NCBI GenBank assembly: GCA_005888325.1
Contig: VAWU01000068.1
Span: 45,980 to 109,161 of the forward strand
Source: Actinomycetota bacterium
Lineage (GTDB): Bacteria; Actinomycetota; Acidimicrobiia; Acidimicrobiales; AC-14
Length of the DNA: 63,182 nt
Direction: 5' to 3'
How positions within the stretch are numbered: the stretch's first letter is position 1; each line of letters starts with the position of its first letter. The notes under the pieces were generated by a model. The model worked only from the letters and a program-made list of their open reading frames with translations, did not search any database and was not told the origin of the DNA. A program made the translations under genes and the position numbers. Positions 8,724 through 16,245 of this stretch are shown in pieces.

Positions 8724-9896
8724 TCATCCCGCTACCTCGGTGATCCGCTCCCACCAGCCGCCGCGGACCTCGACCCAGCCGTCGCGCTCGAGGTGGTTCA
8801 ACACGACGCTGAGCCGGGCCGGGGGTTGCGCGGTGCGGGCGGCCAGCTCCTCGAGGCTGGCCGCGTCCCAGCCGAGGGCGTCGAGGACACTCGACCCCAT
8901 CGCGTCGGGAGCGCGGCGGCGATCGGCGCGGCCCGCGCCATCCGCGCCACCTGCGACCGCGGCGCCTGCGACCGCCGTGCTGAGGCCGAGCGCGACGAGG
9001 ACGTCGGTGCTGTCGCGCGCCGGATGGCAACCCTCGGCCAGGAGCTCGTTGGTGAACGCCGATGCCGCGCTCCGAACCGATCCCGGGACCGCGAGCACGC
9101 GACGGCCCCGGGCGGCGGCTTCGTCGACGGTGTGGCGTGACCCGCCGCGCGGGTGGGACTCGACGACGACGACCACCGACCCGAGCGCGGCGATGATGCG
9201 GTTGCGCGCGGGGAAGCGCCAGGGCTCGGGCGCGGCGCCCAACGGCGCCTCGCTCAGCAGCACCCCCGCCCGGGCGACCTCGTCCCACAGCCGGGCGTGG
9301 GCCTTCGGGTAGATGACGTCGAGCCCGCTGCCCACCACGCCGATCGGCGGTGCCCCACCATCGTCGGTCGCCTCGAGCGCGCCGCGGTGCGCCGCGCCGT
9401 CGATGCCGAGCGCGAGCCCGGACACCACGCGCACGCCCGCACGCGCGAGGTCGCGTCCGAACTCGAACGAGATGTCGTGACCGTAACGAGTGCACCGGCG
9501 CGTGCCGACGATGGACGCGCGCGTGCCGTGGAGCGCATCGAGGTCGCCGCGGTGAAACAGCACGCGCGGTGGGTCGTTGTCGTCCGCCAGCGCGACCGGA
9601 TACCCGTGATGCCCGAGCACCCGGACGCCGACGCCGTGGGCCGCGTAGCGCGACCAGTGCTCGGCGACATCGGTCGCACGTGCGGCCCGGCGCCATTCGC
9701 TCGCGATGCGAGCCGGTCGGGGTCCGCAGGTCGACTCGACTCGCTCGTGTCGCATCGCCCGGCCCTCGACCACGCGTGCCCACGCGTCGTCGGCCGGCCA
9801 GGTGTCGAGCAACGCCGCGATCCGGCTGGGACCCATCGCGGGGAGCCCGGCGAGCGCGGCCGCGAACCCTTCGAGCGGCGGGCGCTCGCCACTCAC
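8724..9896 (-). CDS. dprA: DNA-processing protein DprA
   Basis: Loads RecA on incoming single-stranded DNA during natural transformation. 390 aa: N-terminal SAM-like region, the Rossmann DprA domain (SIVGTRRCTRYG, VVSGLALGIDGAAHRGAL, GVVGSGLDVIYP, PARNRIIAALGSVVVVVE, GSRHTVDEAAARGR), and a C-terminal winged helix (LDALGWDAASLEELAARTAQPPARL). Neighbour of comM as in most actinobacteria, where the two form a competence-like pair. Start GTG-type; 73 nt downstream of comM. Confidence 0.95.
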   Translation of the reverse strand: MSGERPPLEGFAAALAGLPAMGPSRIAALLDTWPADDAWARVVEGRAMRHERVESTCGPRPARIASEWRRAARATDVAEHWSRYAAHGVGVRVLGHHGYPVALADDNDPPRVLFHRGDLDALHGTRASIVGTRRCTRYGHDISFEFGRDLARAGVRVVSGLALGIDGAAHRGALEATDDGGAPPIGVVGSGLDVIYPKAHARLWDEVARAGVLLSEAPLGAAPEPWRFPARNRIIAALGSVVVVVESHPRGGSRHTVDEAAARGRRVLAVPGSVRSAASAFTNELLAEGCHPARDSTDVLVALGLSTAVAGAAVAGGADGAGRADRRRAPDAMGSSVLDALGWDAASLEELAARTAQPPARLSVVLNHLERDGWVEVRGGWWERITEVAG

Positions 9897-9969
9897 GAGC
9901 CCGACTCCAACGGGGACGGAACCGTCCGGAGGGGCCCCTGAGGCTCAGGCCCCGTGGCCGTTCCCACTC

Positions 9970-11481
9970 TCACGCGACCATCTCGCCGACGAGAGGCTCG
10001 GCCCGTAGATCGAGGGCCAGGCACACGTGCTCCTCGCCGACGGTGTGCCCGGCCTCCGCCAGGTCTGCGAGCGTTCGTGCCACACGCCGGACGCGGTGCA
10101 GGCCGCGCGCGCCGAGCTGACCGGCCCGGAGCTTGTGCTCGAGGAGGCGCGACGCCGCGGTGGTGAGGGGGGCGACGTCGTCGAGGCGCCCGGCCGGCAG
10201 CGCCGCGTTGCACGCAACACCCCGCGACCGGGCGCGTGCGCGAGCCGAGGCCACGCGCTCGGCAACGACCGACGAGGGTTCACCGCCGGTGCCTCCCATC
10301 AGCTCGCCGACCTCGGGCCGGCTCACGAGCACGCGCAGGTCGAAGCGGTCGAGGAGCGGGCCCGATAGCCGGCGCGCGTAACGCGAGCGCGCCGCTTCGC
10401 TGCAGCGGCACGAGTTGCGCGGCCCACCGGCCCCGCACGGGCAGGGGTTGGTGGCGCCCACGAGCAGGAAGCGGGCGGGAAAGATGACGCTGGCCCTGGC
10501 GCGCGACACGCGCACTACGCCTTCCTCGAGCGGCTGACGCAGTGCGTCGAGCACGTGCCGGGGGAACTCTCCCATCTCGTCGAGGAAGAGCACGCCGCTG
10601 TGGGCCAGGCTGATCTCGCCCGGGCGCATCGCCGCGGTGCCGCCTCCGATGAGCGACACCGCGGATGCTCCGTGGTGCGGCGCGCGAAACGGTGGCCGGG
10701 TGACCAGCCAGCCACCGGGCAGCGGGACACCTGCCGCGGAGTGGACGCGCGTCGCCGCGAGCGCTTCGTCGCGCGTGAGCGTCGGGAGCAGGCCGGGCAG
10801 GCGCCGCGCGAGCATCGTCTTGCCCGCGCCGGGCGGCCCGGACAGCAGGCAGTGGTGGCCACCTGCCGCGCATACCTCGATGGCCGTACGGCCCACGGGC
10901 TGACCGCGGACGTCGGCGAGGTCGGGGGAAGCCGCGTCGCGGGGCGCGGGGCCGGCTTCGGGCGCCGGCGGCCAGGGCGCATCGCCCTTCAGGCAGTCGA
11001 CCAGCTCGCGCAGGGCTGATGCCCCCCTGACCGCGTGACGCCCGACGAGCCCGGCCTCGGCGCTGCATTCGAGCGGCACCGCAACCGACCGGGTGCGGAG
11101 CGCGTCGACCAACGGCACCACGCCGGGGACACGCCGCAGCGAGCCGTCGAGCCCGAGCTCGCCGAGGAACGCACAGCCGGCGACGGCCTCGGCGGACAGC
11201 TCGCCGATGGCCACGAGCAGCCCCACCGCGATGGGAAGGTCGAGGCCCGCACCCCCCTTGCGCATGCCGGAGGGCGCCAGGTTGACCGTGACCCGCCGCA
11301 TCGGCCAGGCCAGCCCGCTGGACAGGAGCGCGGCCCGGACCCGGTCGCGCGACTCGCGGCAGGCGGCGTCGGGGAGGCCGACGATCGTGAACCCGGGCAG
11401 CCCGTTGGAGACGTGCACCTCGACGGCGACGGGGTGCCCCTCGACACCCAGCAGGGTGGCGGAGGGGATGGTGGCGAGCAC
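9970..11481 (-). CDS. comM: YifB/ComM-family AAA+ Mg-chelatase-like ATPase
   Basis: Hexameric helicase-like ATPase that promotes branch migration during integration of transforming DNA (known for ComM of Vibrio and Haemophilus). 503 aa: N-terminal Lon-protease-like ChlI domain (GLPGFTIVGLPDAACRESRDRV), Walker A GPPGAGKTM, Walker B HSGVLFLDEMGEF, Mg-chelatase blocks FRAPHHGASAVSLIGGG and TNPCPCG with further cysteines, and a C-terminal sensor-2 region. GTG start preceded by AGGAGG. Lies directly upstream of dprA. Confidence 0.95.
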   Translation of the reverse strand: MLATIPSATLLGVEGHPVAVEVHVSNGLPGFTIVGLPDAACRESRDRVRAALLSSGLAWPMRRVTVNLAPSGMRKGGAGLDLPIAVGLLVAIGELSAEAVAGCAFLGELGLDGSLRRVPGVVPLVDALRTRSVAVPLECSAEAGLVGRHAVRGASALRELVDCLKGDAPWPPAPEAGPAPRDAASPDLADVRGQPVGRTAIEVCAAGGHHCLLSGPPGAGKTMLARRLPGLLPTLTRDEALAATRVHSAAGVPLPGGWLVTRPPFRAPHHGASAVSLIGGGTAAMRPGEISLAHSGVLFLDEMGEFPRHVLDALRQPLEEGVVRVSRARASVIFPARFLLVGATNPCPCGAGGPRNSCRCSEAARSRYARRLSGPLLDRFDLRVLVSRPEVGELMGGTGGEPSSVVAERVASARARARSRGVACNAALPAGRLDDVAPLTTAASRLLEHKLRAGQLGARGLHRVRRVARTLADLAEAGHTVGEEHVCLALDLRAEPLVGEMVA

Positions 11482-11578
11482 GGGCGCTCCTCCTGCGGTA
11501 TCGGTTCACGCAAGGAGGAAGTGGCTGTCACCCTATCGGGAGGGTGCGACAGTGCTTGCCGGTCGCTTCGCTCCCGGG

Positions 11579-12352
11579 TCAGCGGCCTTCGAAATGGGGC
11601 TCGCGCTTCTCGACGAAGGCCTTCATCGCCTCGACGATGTCTGCGGTACCGCTGCAGACGATCTGACACCGGGCCTCGTCCTCCAGCGCCTGCTGCATCG
11701 ACACCAGGGAGCCGTGGTTGAGGAGCGTCTTCGTCATCGACAGCGCGATCGTGGGGCCCGCGGCGAGCTGGGCGGCCCACTCGTCGACCAGCGCGTCGAG
11801 CTCGTCGGCGGGCACGACCCGGTTCACCAGTCCCATGGCCAACGCGTCGGGTGCCGACAGCGGCTCGGCGAAGAACGCGAGCTCCTTGGCCCGGTGCAGG
11901 CCGACGAGACGCGGCAGCACCCAGCTGCCGCCTCCGTCGATCGACATCCCGCGCTTCGAGAAGATCTCGATGAAGCGAGCGTCGTCGGACGCGAGGATGA
12001 GGTCGCACCCCAGCGCCATGTTCGCGCCCATCCCCGCGGCCACCCCGCCGACCTTCGCGATGGTGGGCTTGGTCAAGCGGTGCAGGCCGAGGATGAGATC
12101 GCCGACGTGACGCATCGAGGTCAGCCCGTCGCTCACGGGCGACTCACTCAGGTCTGCACCCGAGCAGAAGGCGCCCCCGGCGCCGGTGAGCACGAGCACC
12201 CGGTCGTCGCGCTGCGCGGCCGTCTCGGTGATGACCGCAATGAGCTCCTCCATCATCGTCGCCGTCACCGCGTTCTTGCGGTGCGGCCGGTTCATGGTGA
12301 CGGTGACCACGCCGTCACGGCGGTCGACGAGCAGCGTCTCGTAGCTCTCCAT
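11579..12352 (-). CDS. Enoyl-CoA hydratase/isomerase family protein
   Basis: Crotonase-fold enzyme of about 257 aa, acting on acyl-CoA thioesters, probably in beta-oxidation; the exact substrate cannot be read from sequence. Oxyanion-hole segments are visible (GAGGAFCSGADL and VGGVAAGMGANMALGCD). The usual catalytic Glu region reads FSKRGMSIDGGGSWVLPRLVG, so the isomerase/hydratase acid pattern is atypical at the first Glu and closer to the FxxxGxxxDGG subgroup. Start ATG at 12352 is preferred over GTG at 12361 because a TATCGT element lies 7 nt before it. Confidence 0.9.
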   Translation of the reverse strand: MESYETLLVDRRDGVVTVTMNRPHRKNAVTATMMEELIAVITETAAQRDDRVLVLTGAGGAFCSGADLSESPVSDGLTSMRHVGDLILGLHRLTKPTIAKVGGVAAGMGANMALGCDLILASDDARFIEIFSKRGMSIDGGGSWVLPRLVGLHRAKELAFFAEPLSAPDALAMGLVNRVVPADELDALVDEWAAQLAAGPTIALSMTKTLLNHGSLVSMQQALEDEARCQIVCSGTADIVEAMKAFVEKREPHFEGR

Positions 12353-12359
12353 GGCTGGC

Positions 12360-12367
12360 ACGATAGT
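12360..12367. promoter_or_regulatory. Overlapping divergent -10 elements (enoyl-CoA hydratase / small membrane protein)
   Basis: The octamer ACGATAGT gives TATCGT on the minus strand, 7 nt before the enoyl-CoA hydratase ATG, and GATAGT on the plus strand, 6 nt before the GTG of the 37-aa membrane protein. The two starts are only 21 nt apart, so a shared, bidirectional leaderless promoter is the simplest reading. Confidence 0.4.
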
Positions 12368-12373
12368 GACCCT

Positions 12374-12487
12374 GTGGGCTTCAACCCCTTCCGCCAGCAG
12401 AAGCGGCGCACGTCGGACTACGCGCTCGTCGCGGCCGCCTTCGTCGTGATCGCGCTCGTGCTCGCGTGGGCCCTGATCCCGAGGTGA
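12374..12487 (+). CDS. Small single-pass membrane protein (37 aa)
   Basis: Starts MGFNPFRQQKRR, basic, then one hydrophobic helix of about 20 residues (ALVAAAFVVIALVLAWALI) and a short end. From memory, a conserved actinobacterial micro-protein of this layout (MGxNPFRxQRR plus one TM) exists without assigned function. The GTG start is at 12374, and the stop overlaps the next gene by GTGA, so the two small genes form a two-gene unit. The N-terminus is predicted cytoplasmic by its positive charge. Confidence 0.75.
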   Translation: MGFNPFRQQKRRTSDYALVAAAFVVIALVLAWALIPR

Positions 12488-12657
12488 CGGTCACCCGGGT
12501 CCAGCCGTATCAGGCGGTGAAGCGCTATCGGTGCCCGGGCTGCAACCAGTGGATCGAGCCCGGAACCGGTCATCTCGTCGTGGTGCCCTCCGACGCGCCC
12601 GACCTGCGCCGCCATTGGCACCACGCGTGCTGGGCGCACCGCGACCGCCGACGCTGA
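12484..12657 (+). CDS. Small zinc-ribbon-like protein (57 aa)
   Basis: Sequence MTVTRVQPYQAVKRYRCPGC then WIEPGTGHLVVVPSD and RRHWHHACW. A CxxC pair followed by GHLV, HWHHxC suggests a single zinc site. Short proteins with the pattern YRCPGCxxxIxPGxxHVVV and RRHWHxxCW are conserved in actinobacteria, often annotated only as ATP/GTP-binding or hypothetical; no function is established. Translationally coupled to the upstream membrane micro-protein through a GTGA overlap. Confidence 0.78.
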   Translation: MTVTRVQPYQAVKRYRCPGCNQWIEPGTGHLVVVPSDAPDLRRHWHHACWAHRDRRR

Positions 12658-12680
12658 GGGCAACCGCGATCGAAACGCAG

Positions 12681-13028
12681 TCAGAACGCGGCTTCGATCA
12701 CCTCGACGTCGCCGGCGAGCACCGACGCCACGTCGAAGCGGATCTCACCGGCACTGCGCCGGCCGGCCTGCTCGAGCCATTGCACGCCGAGCTTGCGCAG
12801 CTGCGCCCGCTTCGTGCGGGTGACGGCTTCGGCCGGCACACCGAACGCGTCCGACGTGCGGGTCTTCACCTCACAGAAGACGACGAGCGCACCGCGGGAC
12901 GCCACGATGTCGAGCTCGCCGCGCTGGTAGCGCCAGTTGCGGTCCAGCACGCGGTAGCCGCGCGCCTCGTACCACTCGGCAACCAGCTCCTCGCCGCTCG
13001 CGCCCAGTGCCCGGCGAGCATGCGTCAC
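12681..13028 (-). CDS. yraN: UPF0102 / YraN family putative endonuclease
   Basis: 115 aa, Holliday-junction-resolvase-like PD-(D/E)xK fold. The family motifs are present: LGASGEELVAEWYEARGYRVLDRNWR, then GELDIV and FCEVKTR, which supply the D...ExK residues. Function in vivo is not established. Sits 4 nt after DUF2469, as in other actinobacteria. Confidence 0.92.
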   Translation of the reverse strand: MTHARRALGASGEELVAEWYEARGYRVLDRNWRYQRGELDIVASRGALVVFCEVKTRTSDAFGVPAEAVTRTKRAQLRKLGVQWLEQAGRRSAGEIRFDVASVLAGDVEVIEAAF

Positions 13029-13032
13029 CGAA

Positions 13033-13329
13033 CTACTCCTCCCGACGGATCTCCTCGACGTTCACGTCTCTGAACGTGACGACGCGCACCGACGAGACGA
13101 AGCGCGCCGGGCCCGGCCGGTACATGTCCCACACCCACGCGTCGCGCATGTCGAGCTCGAAGTAGGTGCGGTTGTCCTCGGTGCGCAGGTTCATGTCGAC
13201 CGAGTTGGCGAGATAGAAGCGGCGCTCTGTCTCCACGACGTAGGAGAACATCTTGATGACGTCGCGGTACTCCTCGTAGAGCTGGAGCTCGATCTCGGTC
13301 TCGTACCGCTCGAGGTCCTCGGCGCTCAC
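13033..13329 (-). CDS. DUF2469 domain protein
   Basis: 98-aa soluble protein, nearly all of it the DUF2469 domain (MSAEDLERYE, LQLYEEYRDVIKMFSYVVETERRFYLAN, FELDMRDAWVWDMYRP). Conserved across actinobacteria between rnhB/lepB and yraN; function unknown. GTG start overlaps the stop of the upstream repeat micro-ORF by 4 nt. Confidence 0.92.
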   Translation of the reverse strand: MSAEDLERYETEIELQLYEEYRDVIKMFSYVVETERRFYLANSVDMNLRTEDNRTYFELDMRDAWVWDMYRPGPARFVSSVRVVTFRDVNVEEIRREE

Positions 13330-13418
13330 GGGTGCACCACGCTCGTATTGATGGAGCTGCGCTCCTCCGCTTCGCTTTGGTGCTCGCTCTGGTGCACCAC
13401 GCTTCGGTGCTCGCTCAT
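13326..13418 (-). repeat. Micro-ORF linker repeat, copy 1 (30-aa peptide)
   Basis: Minus-strand ORF of 31 codons starting ATGAGCGAGCACCG and reading MSEHRS, VVHQSEHQSE, AEERSS, then NTSVVHP. It belongs with the copies near 29.3 and 48.6 kb through the SEHRS and AEERSS segments and the GGAGC-TGC-GCTCC mini-hairpin (plus strand 13353-13365). A second direct repeat lies inside it: GGTGCACCACGCT at 13331-13343 and 13391-13403. Its TGA overlaps the DUF2469 GTG as GTGA; it starts 16 nt after lepB. Whether the peptide is made is unknown. Confidence 0.6.
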
Positions 13419-13434
13419 CGTTCCACTCTACGTG

Positions 13435-13991
13435 TCAGAGGAACGATGTTCGTTGGACCGGCCACACCCGCACGACGGCCCGGCCCACGACCGTCGAGCG
13501 GCGGATCGGGCCGAAGACCCGGCTGTCCTCCGAGTTCGACCGGTTGTCGCCCATCACCCAGAGCCGGCCGGCGGGCACGACGGTCGGCGCGAAGGTCGCG
13601 GTCGAGGTGCCGGGCGGCAGGTAGGGCTCCACCAACCGCTTGCCGTCGACGAGGATCCGCCCCTGGCGGCCTTCGACCCGCTCACCCGGGAGAGCCACCA
13701 CCCGCTTGATATGAAACGGATCGGCGCCGACGCGTGGTCCGGCGGAGCGGGCAGGCCCGGCGGCGCGTCGAAGACCACGATGTCGCCCCGGCGCGGGTCG
13801 TGCAGGTCGTACGCGAGCTTCGAGACGACGACGCGGTCGTTGACCTCGAGCTGCGGGGTCATCGACGCCGAGGGGATGTAGTACGCCTGGGCGACGAACG
13901 TGCGCACCGGCCACACGACCAGCAGCGCGACGGCGACGAGAAGGCCCACCTCCTTCGCCCAGTGCATTCGCGGCAGCCCGATCTCGGGCAC
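13435..13991 (-). pseudogene. lepB: Signal peptidase I, frameshifted
   Basis: Type I signal peptidase that cleaves Sec and Tat signal peptides outside the membrane. The N-terminal part (one TM, then AQAYYIPSASMTPQL with the nucleophilic Ser, and DIVVFDAPPG) is in one frame. The C-terminal part (DPFHIKRVVALPGERVEG with the general-base Lys, then VMGDNRSNSEDSRVFGPI) is in another. The switch is near 13722-13730 and corresponds to one missing base (or two extra). The catalytic dyad is thus split. GTG at 13991 follows the rplS stop; a GTG at 14054 inside rplS is an alternative. An assembly error or a real pseudogene are both possible. Confidence 0.85.
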
Positions 13992-14001
13992 CGCCTCGGG
14001 C

Positions 14002-14352
14002 TCAGCGGACGCTGCGCTTCTCCTTGATCTTCGCGGCCTTTCCGGACCGGTCACGCAGGTAGTACAGCTTCGCCCGACGCACGTCGCCCTGGGTCAGCAC
14101 CTCGATGCGGGCGATGATCGGCGAGTGCACGGGAAACGTGCGCTCGACGCCGACTCCGAAGCTCACCTTCCGCACGGTGAACGTCTCGCGCACGCCGGAG
14201 CCCTGGCGGCGGATGACCGCTCCCTGGAACACCTGGATGCGCTGACGGCTGCCCTCCACCACCCGTACGTGCACCTTCACCGCGTCGCCCGGCGAGAACG
14301 CGGGGACGTCGTCACGGAGGCTGCTGCGATCGACGAGATCAGTGGGGTTCAC
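14002..14352 (-). CDS. rplS: Large ribosomal subunit protein bL19
   Basis: 50S protein at the subunit interface. With the GTG start at 14352 the product is 116 aa, the family norm, beginning [23 protein letters not shown]. Conserved [17 protein letters not shown] and [13 protein letters not shown] are present and the C-terminus is basic. An upstream in-frame extension to 14400 lacks family similarity. AGGAG lies 11 nt before the chosen start. In the rpsP-rimM-trmD-rplS operon. Confidence 0.96.
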   Translation of the reverse strand: MNPTDLVDRSSLRDDVPAFSPGDAVKVHVRVVEGSRQRIQVFQGAVIRRQGSGVRETFTVRKVSFGVGVERTFPVHSPIIARIEVLTQGDVRRAKLYYLRDRSGKAAKIKEKRSVR

Positions 14353-14409
14353 GGCGCGACAGGCTCCTGGCCAGGGTCCCGGGGACGGCTCAGGATACAC
14401 GCGCGGTCA

Positions 14410-15129
14410 TCAGAACCCGAACTCGTCGAGCAGGGCACGCTCCTCGGCGCTCAAGCCCCCACGCGCGTCGATCAGGTCGGGCCGGGCCGCGCGGGTTCGG
14501 GCCAGGGCCTGCGCCCGTCGCCACCGGGCGATGCGGCCGTGGTCGCCGGAGCGCAGCACCTCGGGCACCTCGTGTCCCCGGAACGTCGCCGGGCGGGTGT
14601 AGTGGGGATACTCGAGCAGCCCCTCGACGAACGACTCCTCCTCCGCCGACGCGTCGTTGCCCATCACTCCCGGGACGAGACGCGTCACCGCCTCGACGAC
14701 GACGAAGGCGGCCGCCTCGCCACCGGCGAGCACGTAGTCGCCGACCGACAACTCGCCGTCCACGAGGTGATCGCGCACGCGCTCGTCGACTCCCTCGTAG
14801 CGGCCGCAGAGCAGCGAGAAACCCGGGCCCGCGGCGAGCTCGCGGGCCAACCCCTGATCGAATCGACGCCCGCCGGGACCGAGGAGGAAGAGCGGACGCG
14901 GTGGCACGACCGCCTCCACGGCGCGGAAGATCGGCTCCGGAGCGAGCACCATGCCGGCGCCACCGCCGAACGGCGGGCCGTCCACCGACCGGTGCCGGTC
15001 GGTGGTGTGGTCGCGCAGGTCGTGCAGCCGGACGTCGACGAGCCCGTGCTCGCGTGCCCGACCGAGCAGGCTTCCGTTGAGCGGTGCCTCCAGCAGTTGC
15101 GGCAGGCAGGTGAAGACGTCGATCCGCAC
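14410..15129 (-). CDS. trmD: tRNA (guanine-N1-)-methyltransferase
   Basis: Methylates G37 of tRNAs next to the anticodon using SAM, preventing frameshifting. 239 aa SPOUT enzyme. The trefoil-knot sequence is complete: VDGPPFGGGAGMV, LLCGRYEGVDERV, ELSVGDYVLAGGEAA and RLVPGVMGN. The C-terminal domain ends with the usual YPHYTRPATFRGHEVPEVLRSG block. Neighbours rimM and rplS confirm the call. Confidence 0.97.
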   Translation of the reverse strand: MRIDVFTCLPQLLEAPLNGSLLGRAREHGLVDVRLHDLRDHTTDRHRSVDGPPFGGGAGMVLAPEPIFRAVEAVVPPRPLFLLGPGGRRFDQGLARELAAGPGFSLLCGRYEGVDERVRDHLVDGELSVGDYVLAGGEAAAFVVVEAVTRLVPGVMGNDASAEEESFVEGLLEYPHYTRPATFRGHEVPEVLRSGDHGRIARWRRAQALARTRAARPDLIDARGGLSAEERALLDEFGF

Positions 15130-15162
15130 GTCACACCGTTCTGCGCGGCGAGACGGGCGACA

Positions 15163-15615
15163 TCAATCCAACAGGCCGGCGGGCACGTCGACCACGATGC
15201 GGTCCGCGGACGACTCGACCACGAAGACGAGCGGCACCAGCCGCCCGTCGCCCAGCACCAGGAGGTCGCTGGCCGGGTTGGCCTCGACCGACTCCACCCG
15301 GCCGTACGTGCGACCGCTGACGTCGACGACCTCGGCGCCGATGAGCGCGTGCACCCACAGCTCACCCTCGTCGTCGATGGGCTCAGCCGACAGGGGCGTG
15401 CCACGCAACGCCTCGGCCTGGTTGCGGTCGGCCACGCCGGCGAAGGCGACGATCCACCGGCCCTGGTGCGGCGAGGAGCGCTCCACTTCGAGCGGGCCGC
15501 GCGGCGTGGCGAGCACCGAGCCCACCGCCACCCGCTCGGTGCGGTTGGTGACGAGGTCGACGATCACCTCGCCGCGGATGCCGTGGGGCTTGACGATCCG
15601 GCCGACCTCGAGCAA
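15163..15615 (-). CDS. rimM: Ribosome maturation factor RimM
   Basis: 30S assembly factor that binds uS19. 150 aa: N-terminal RimM domain (VGRIVKPHGIRGEV, then GRWIVAFAGVADRNQAEALRG) and the C-terminal PRC barrel (ELWVHALIGAEVVDVSGRTYGRV, DVPAGLLD). Starts with TTG, 17 nt after the KH-domain gene; no better start is available. Confidence 0.95.
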   Translation of the reverse strand: MLEVGRIVKPHGIRGEVIVDLVTNRTERVAVGSVLATPRGPLEVERSSPHQGRWIVAFAGVADRNQAEALRGTPLSAEPIDDEGELWVHALIGAEVVDVSGRTYGRVESVEANPASDLLVLGDGRLVPLVFVVESSADRIVVDVPAGLLD

Positions 15616-15632
15616 CTCAGCGGATGACCGGC

Positions 15633-15959
15633 TCAGTCGACGATGTCGACCTGCGCGTCGACGCCCTCACCTGCGCCGGCGGCGCGCACCACCGTGCGGA
15701 TGGCCTGCGCCACCCGGCCCCGGCGACCGATGACACGGCCCATGTCGTCGGGCGAGACGTGCAGGCGCAGCGTGACCGCGTTGTTGCGCCGGCCCTCGTC
15801 GATCTCGATCATCACCGCCGCGGGGTCCTCGACGATCGCCTGCGCGAGATAGTCGAGCACGTTGCGCGAGACCGCCCCGATGACACGGTTGCCGTCGTCG
15901 CGGTCGTCGTCGAGGTCGTCGTCACGGTCGTCGTCGAGGTCAGCGTCGGTGTCGGTCAC
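15633..15959 (-). CDS. KH-domain RNA-binding protein, KhpA-like
   Basis: Small RNA-binding protein with a single type-II KH domain, in the conserved place between rpsP and rimM. 108 aa. The KH GxxG loop reads [15 protein letters not shown]. The N-terminus is unusual: an acidic octapeptide DLDDDRDD is present twice in tandem (24-bp period, plus-strand 15901-15941), giving a strongly negative tail before the domain. GTG start overlaps the rpsP stop as GTGA. KhpA homologues act in RNA chaperoning and division control; here only the domain is certain. Confidence 0.92.
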   Translation of the reverse strand: MTDTDADLDDDRDDDLDDDRDDGNRVIGAVSRNVLDYLAQAIVEDPAAVMIEIDEGRRNNAVTLRLHVSPDDMGRVIGRRGRVAQAIRTVVRAAGAGEGVDAQVDIVD

Positions 15960-16225
15960 GACGTGCCCGGCGTCTTGAACTGGTCCCACGCGCCAGAGAT
16001 CTTCAACAGCTTCTCGACCACCTCGGTGGGCTGCGCCCCCTTTGCCAGCCAACCCACGGCCTTGTCGTTGTCGATGTTGACCACCGAAGGCTCGGCGCGC
16101 GGCTGGTAGGTGCCGACGATCTCGATGAATCGACCGTCACGCGGCGACCTGCTGTCGGCTGCCACCACCCGGTAGGTCGGTTGCTTCTTCTTGCCCATCC
16201 GCATCAGGCGGAGCTTGACGGCCAC
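15956..16225 (-). CDS. rpsP: Small ribosomal subunit protein bS16
   Basis: 30S protein, 89 aa, starting [20 protein letters not shown] and containing [19 protein letters not shown], the family signature. Located 20 nt after ffh, first gene of the rpsP-khpA-rimM-trmD-rplS group. Confidence 0.97.
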   Translation of the reverse strand: MAVKLRLMRMGKKKQPTYRVVAADSRSPRDGRFIEIVGTYQPRAEPSVVNIDNDKAVGWLAKGAQPTEVVEKLLKISGAWDQFKTPGTS

Positions 16226-16245
16226 GTCGCTGTTCTCTCGCTTTC

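Noticed and set aside
13436-13455. GAAC-GAT-GTTC at the lepB end as another SOS box
   Set aside because: The half-sites are separated by three bases, not four, and the flanking T/A of the consensus is missing; it also lies inside lepB coding sequence.
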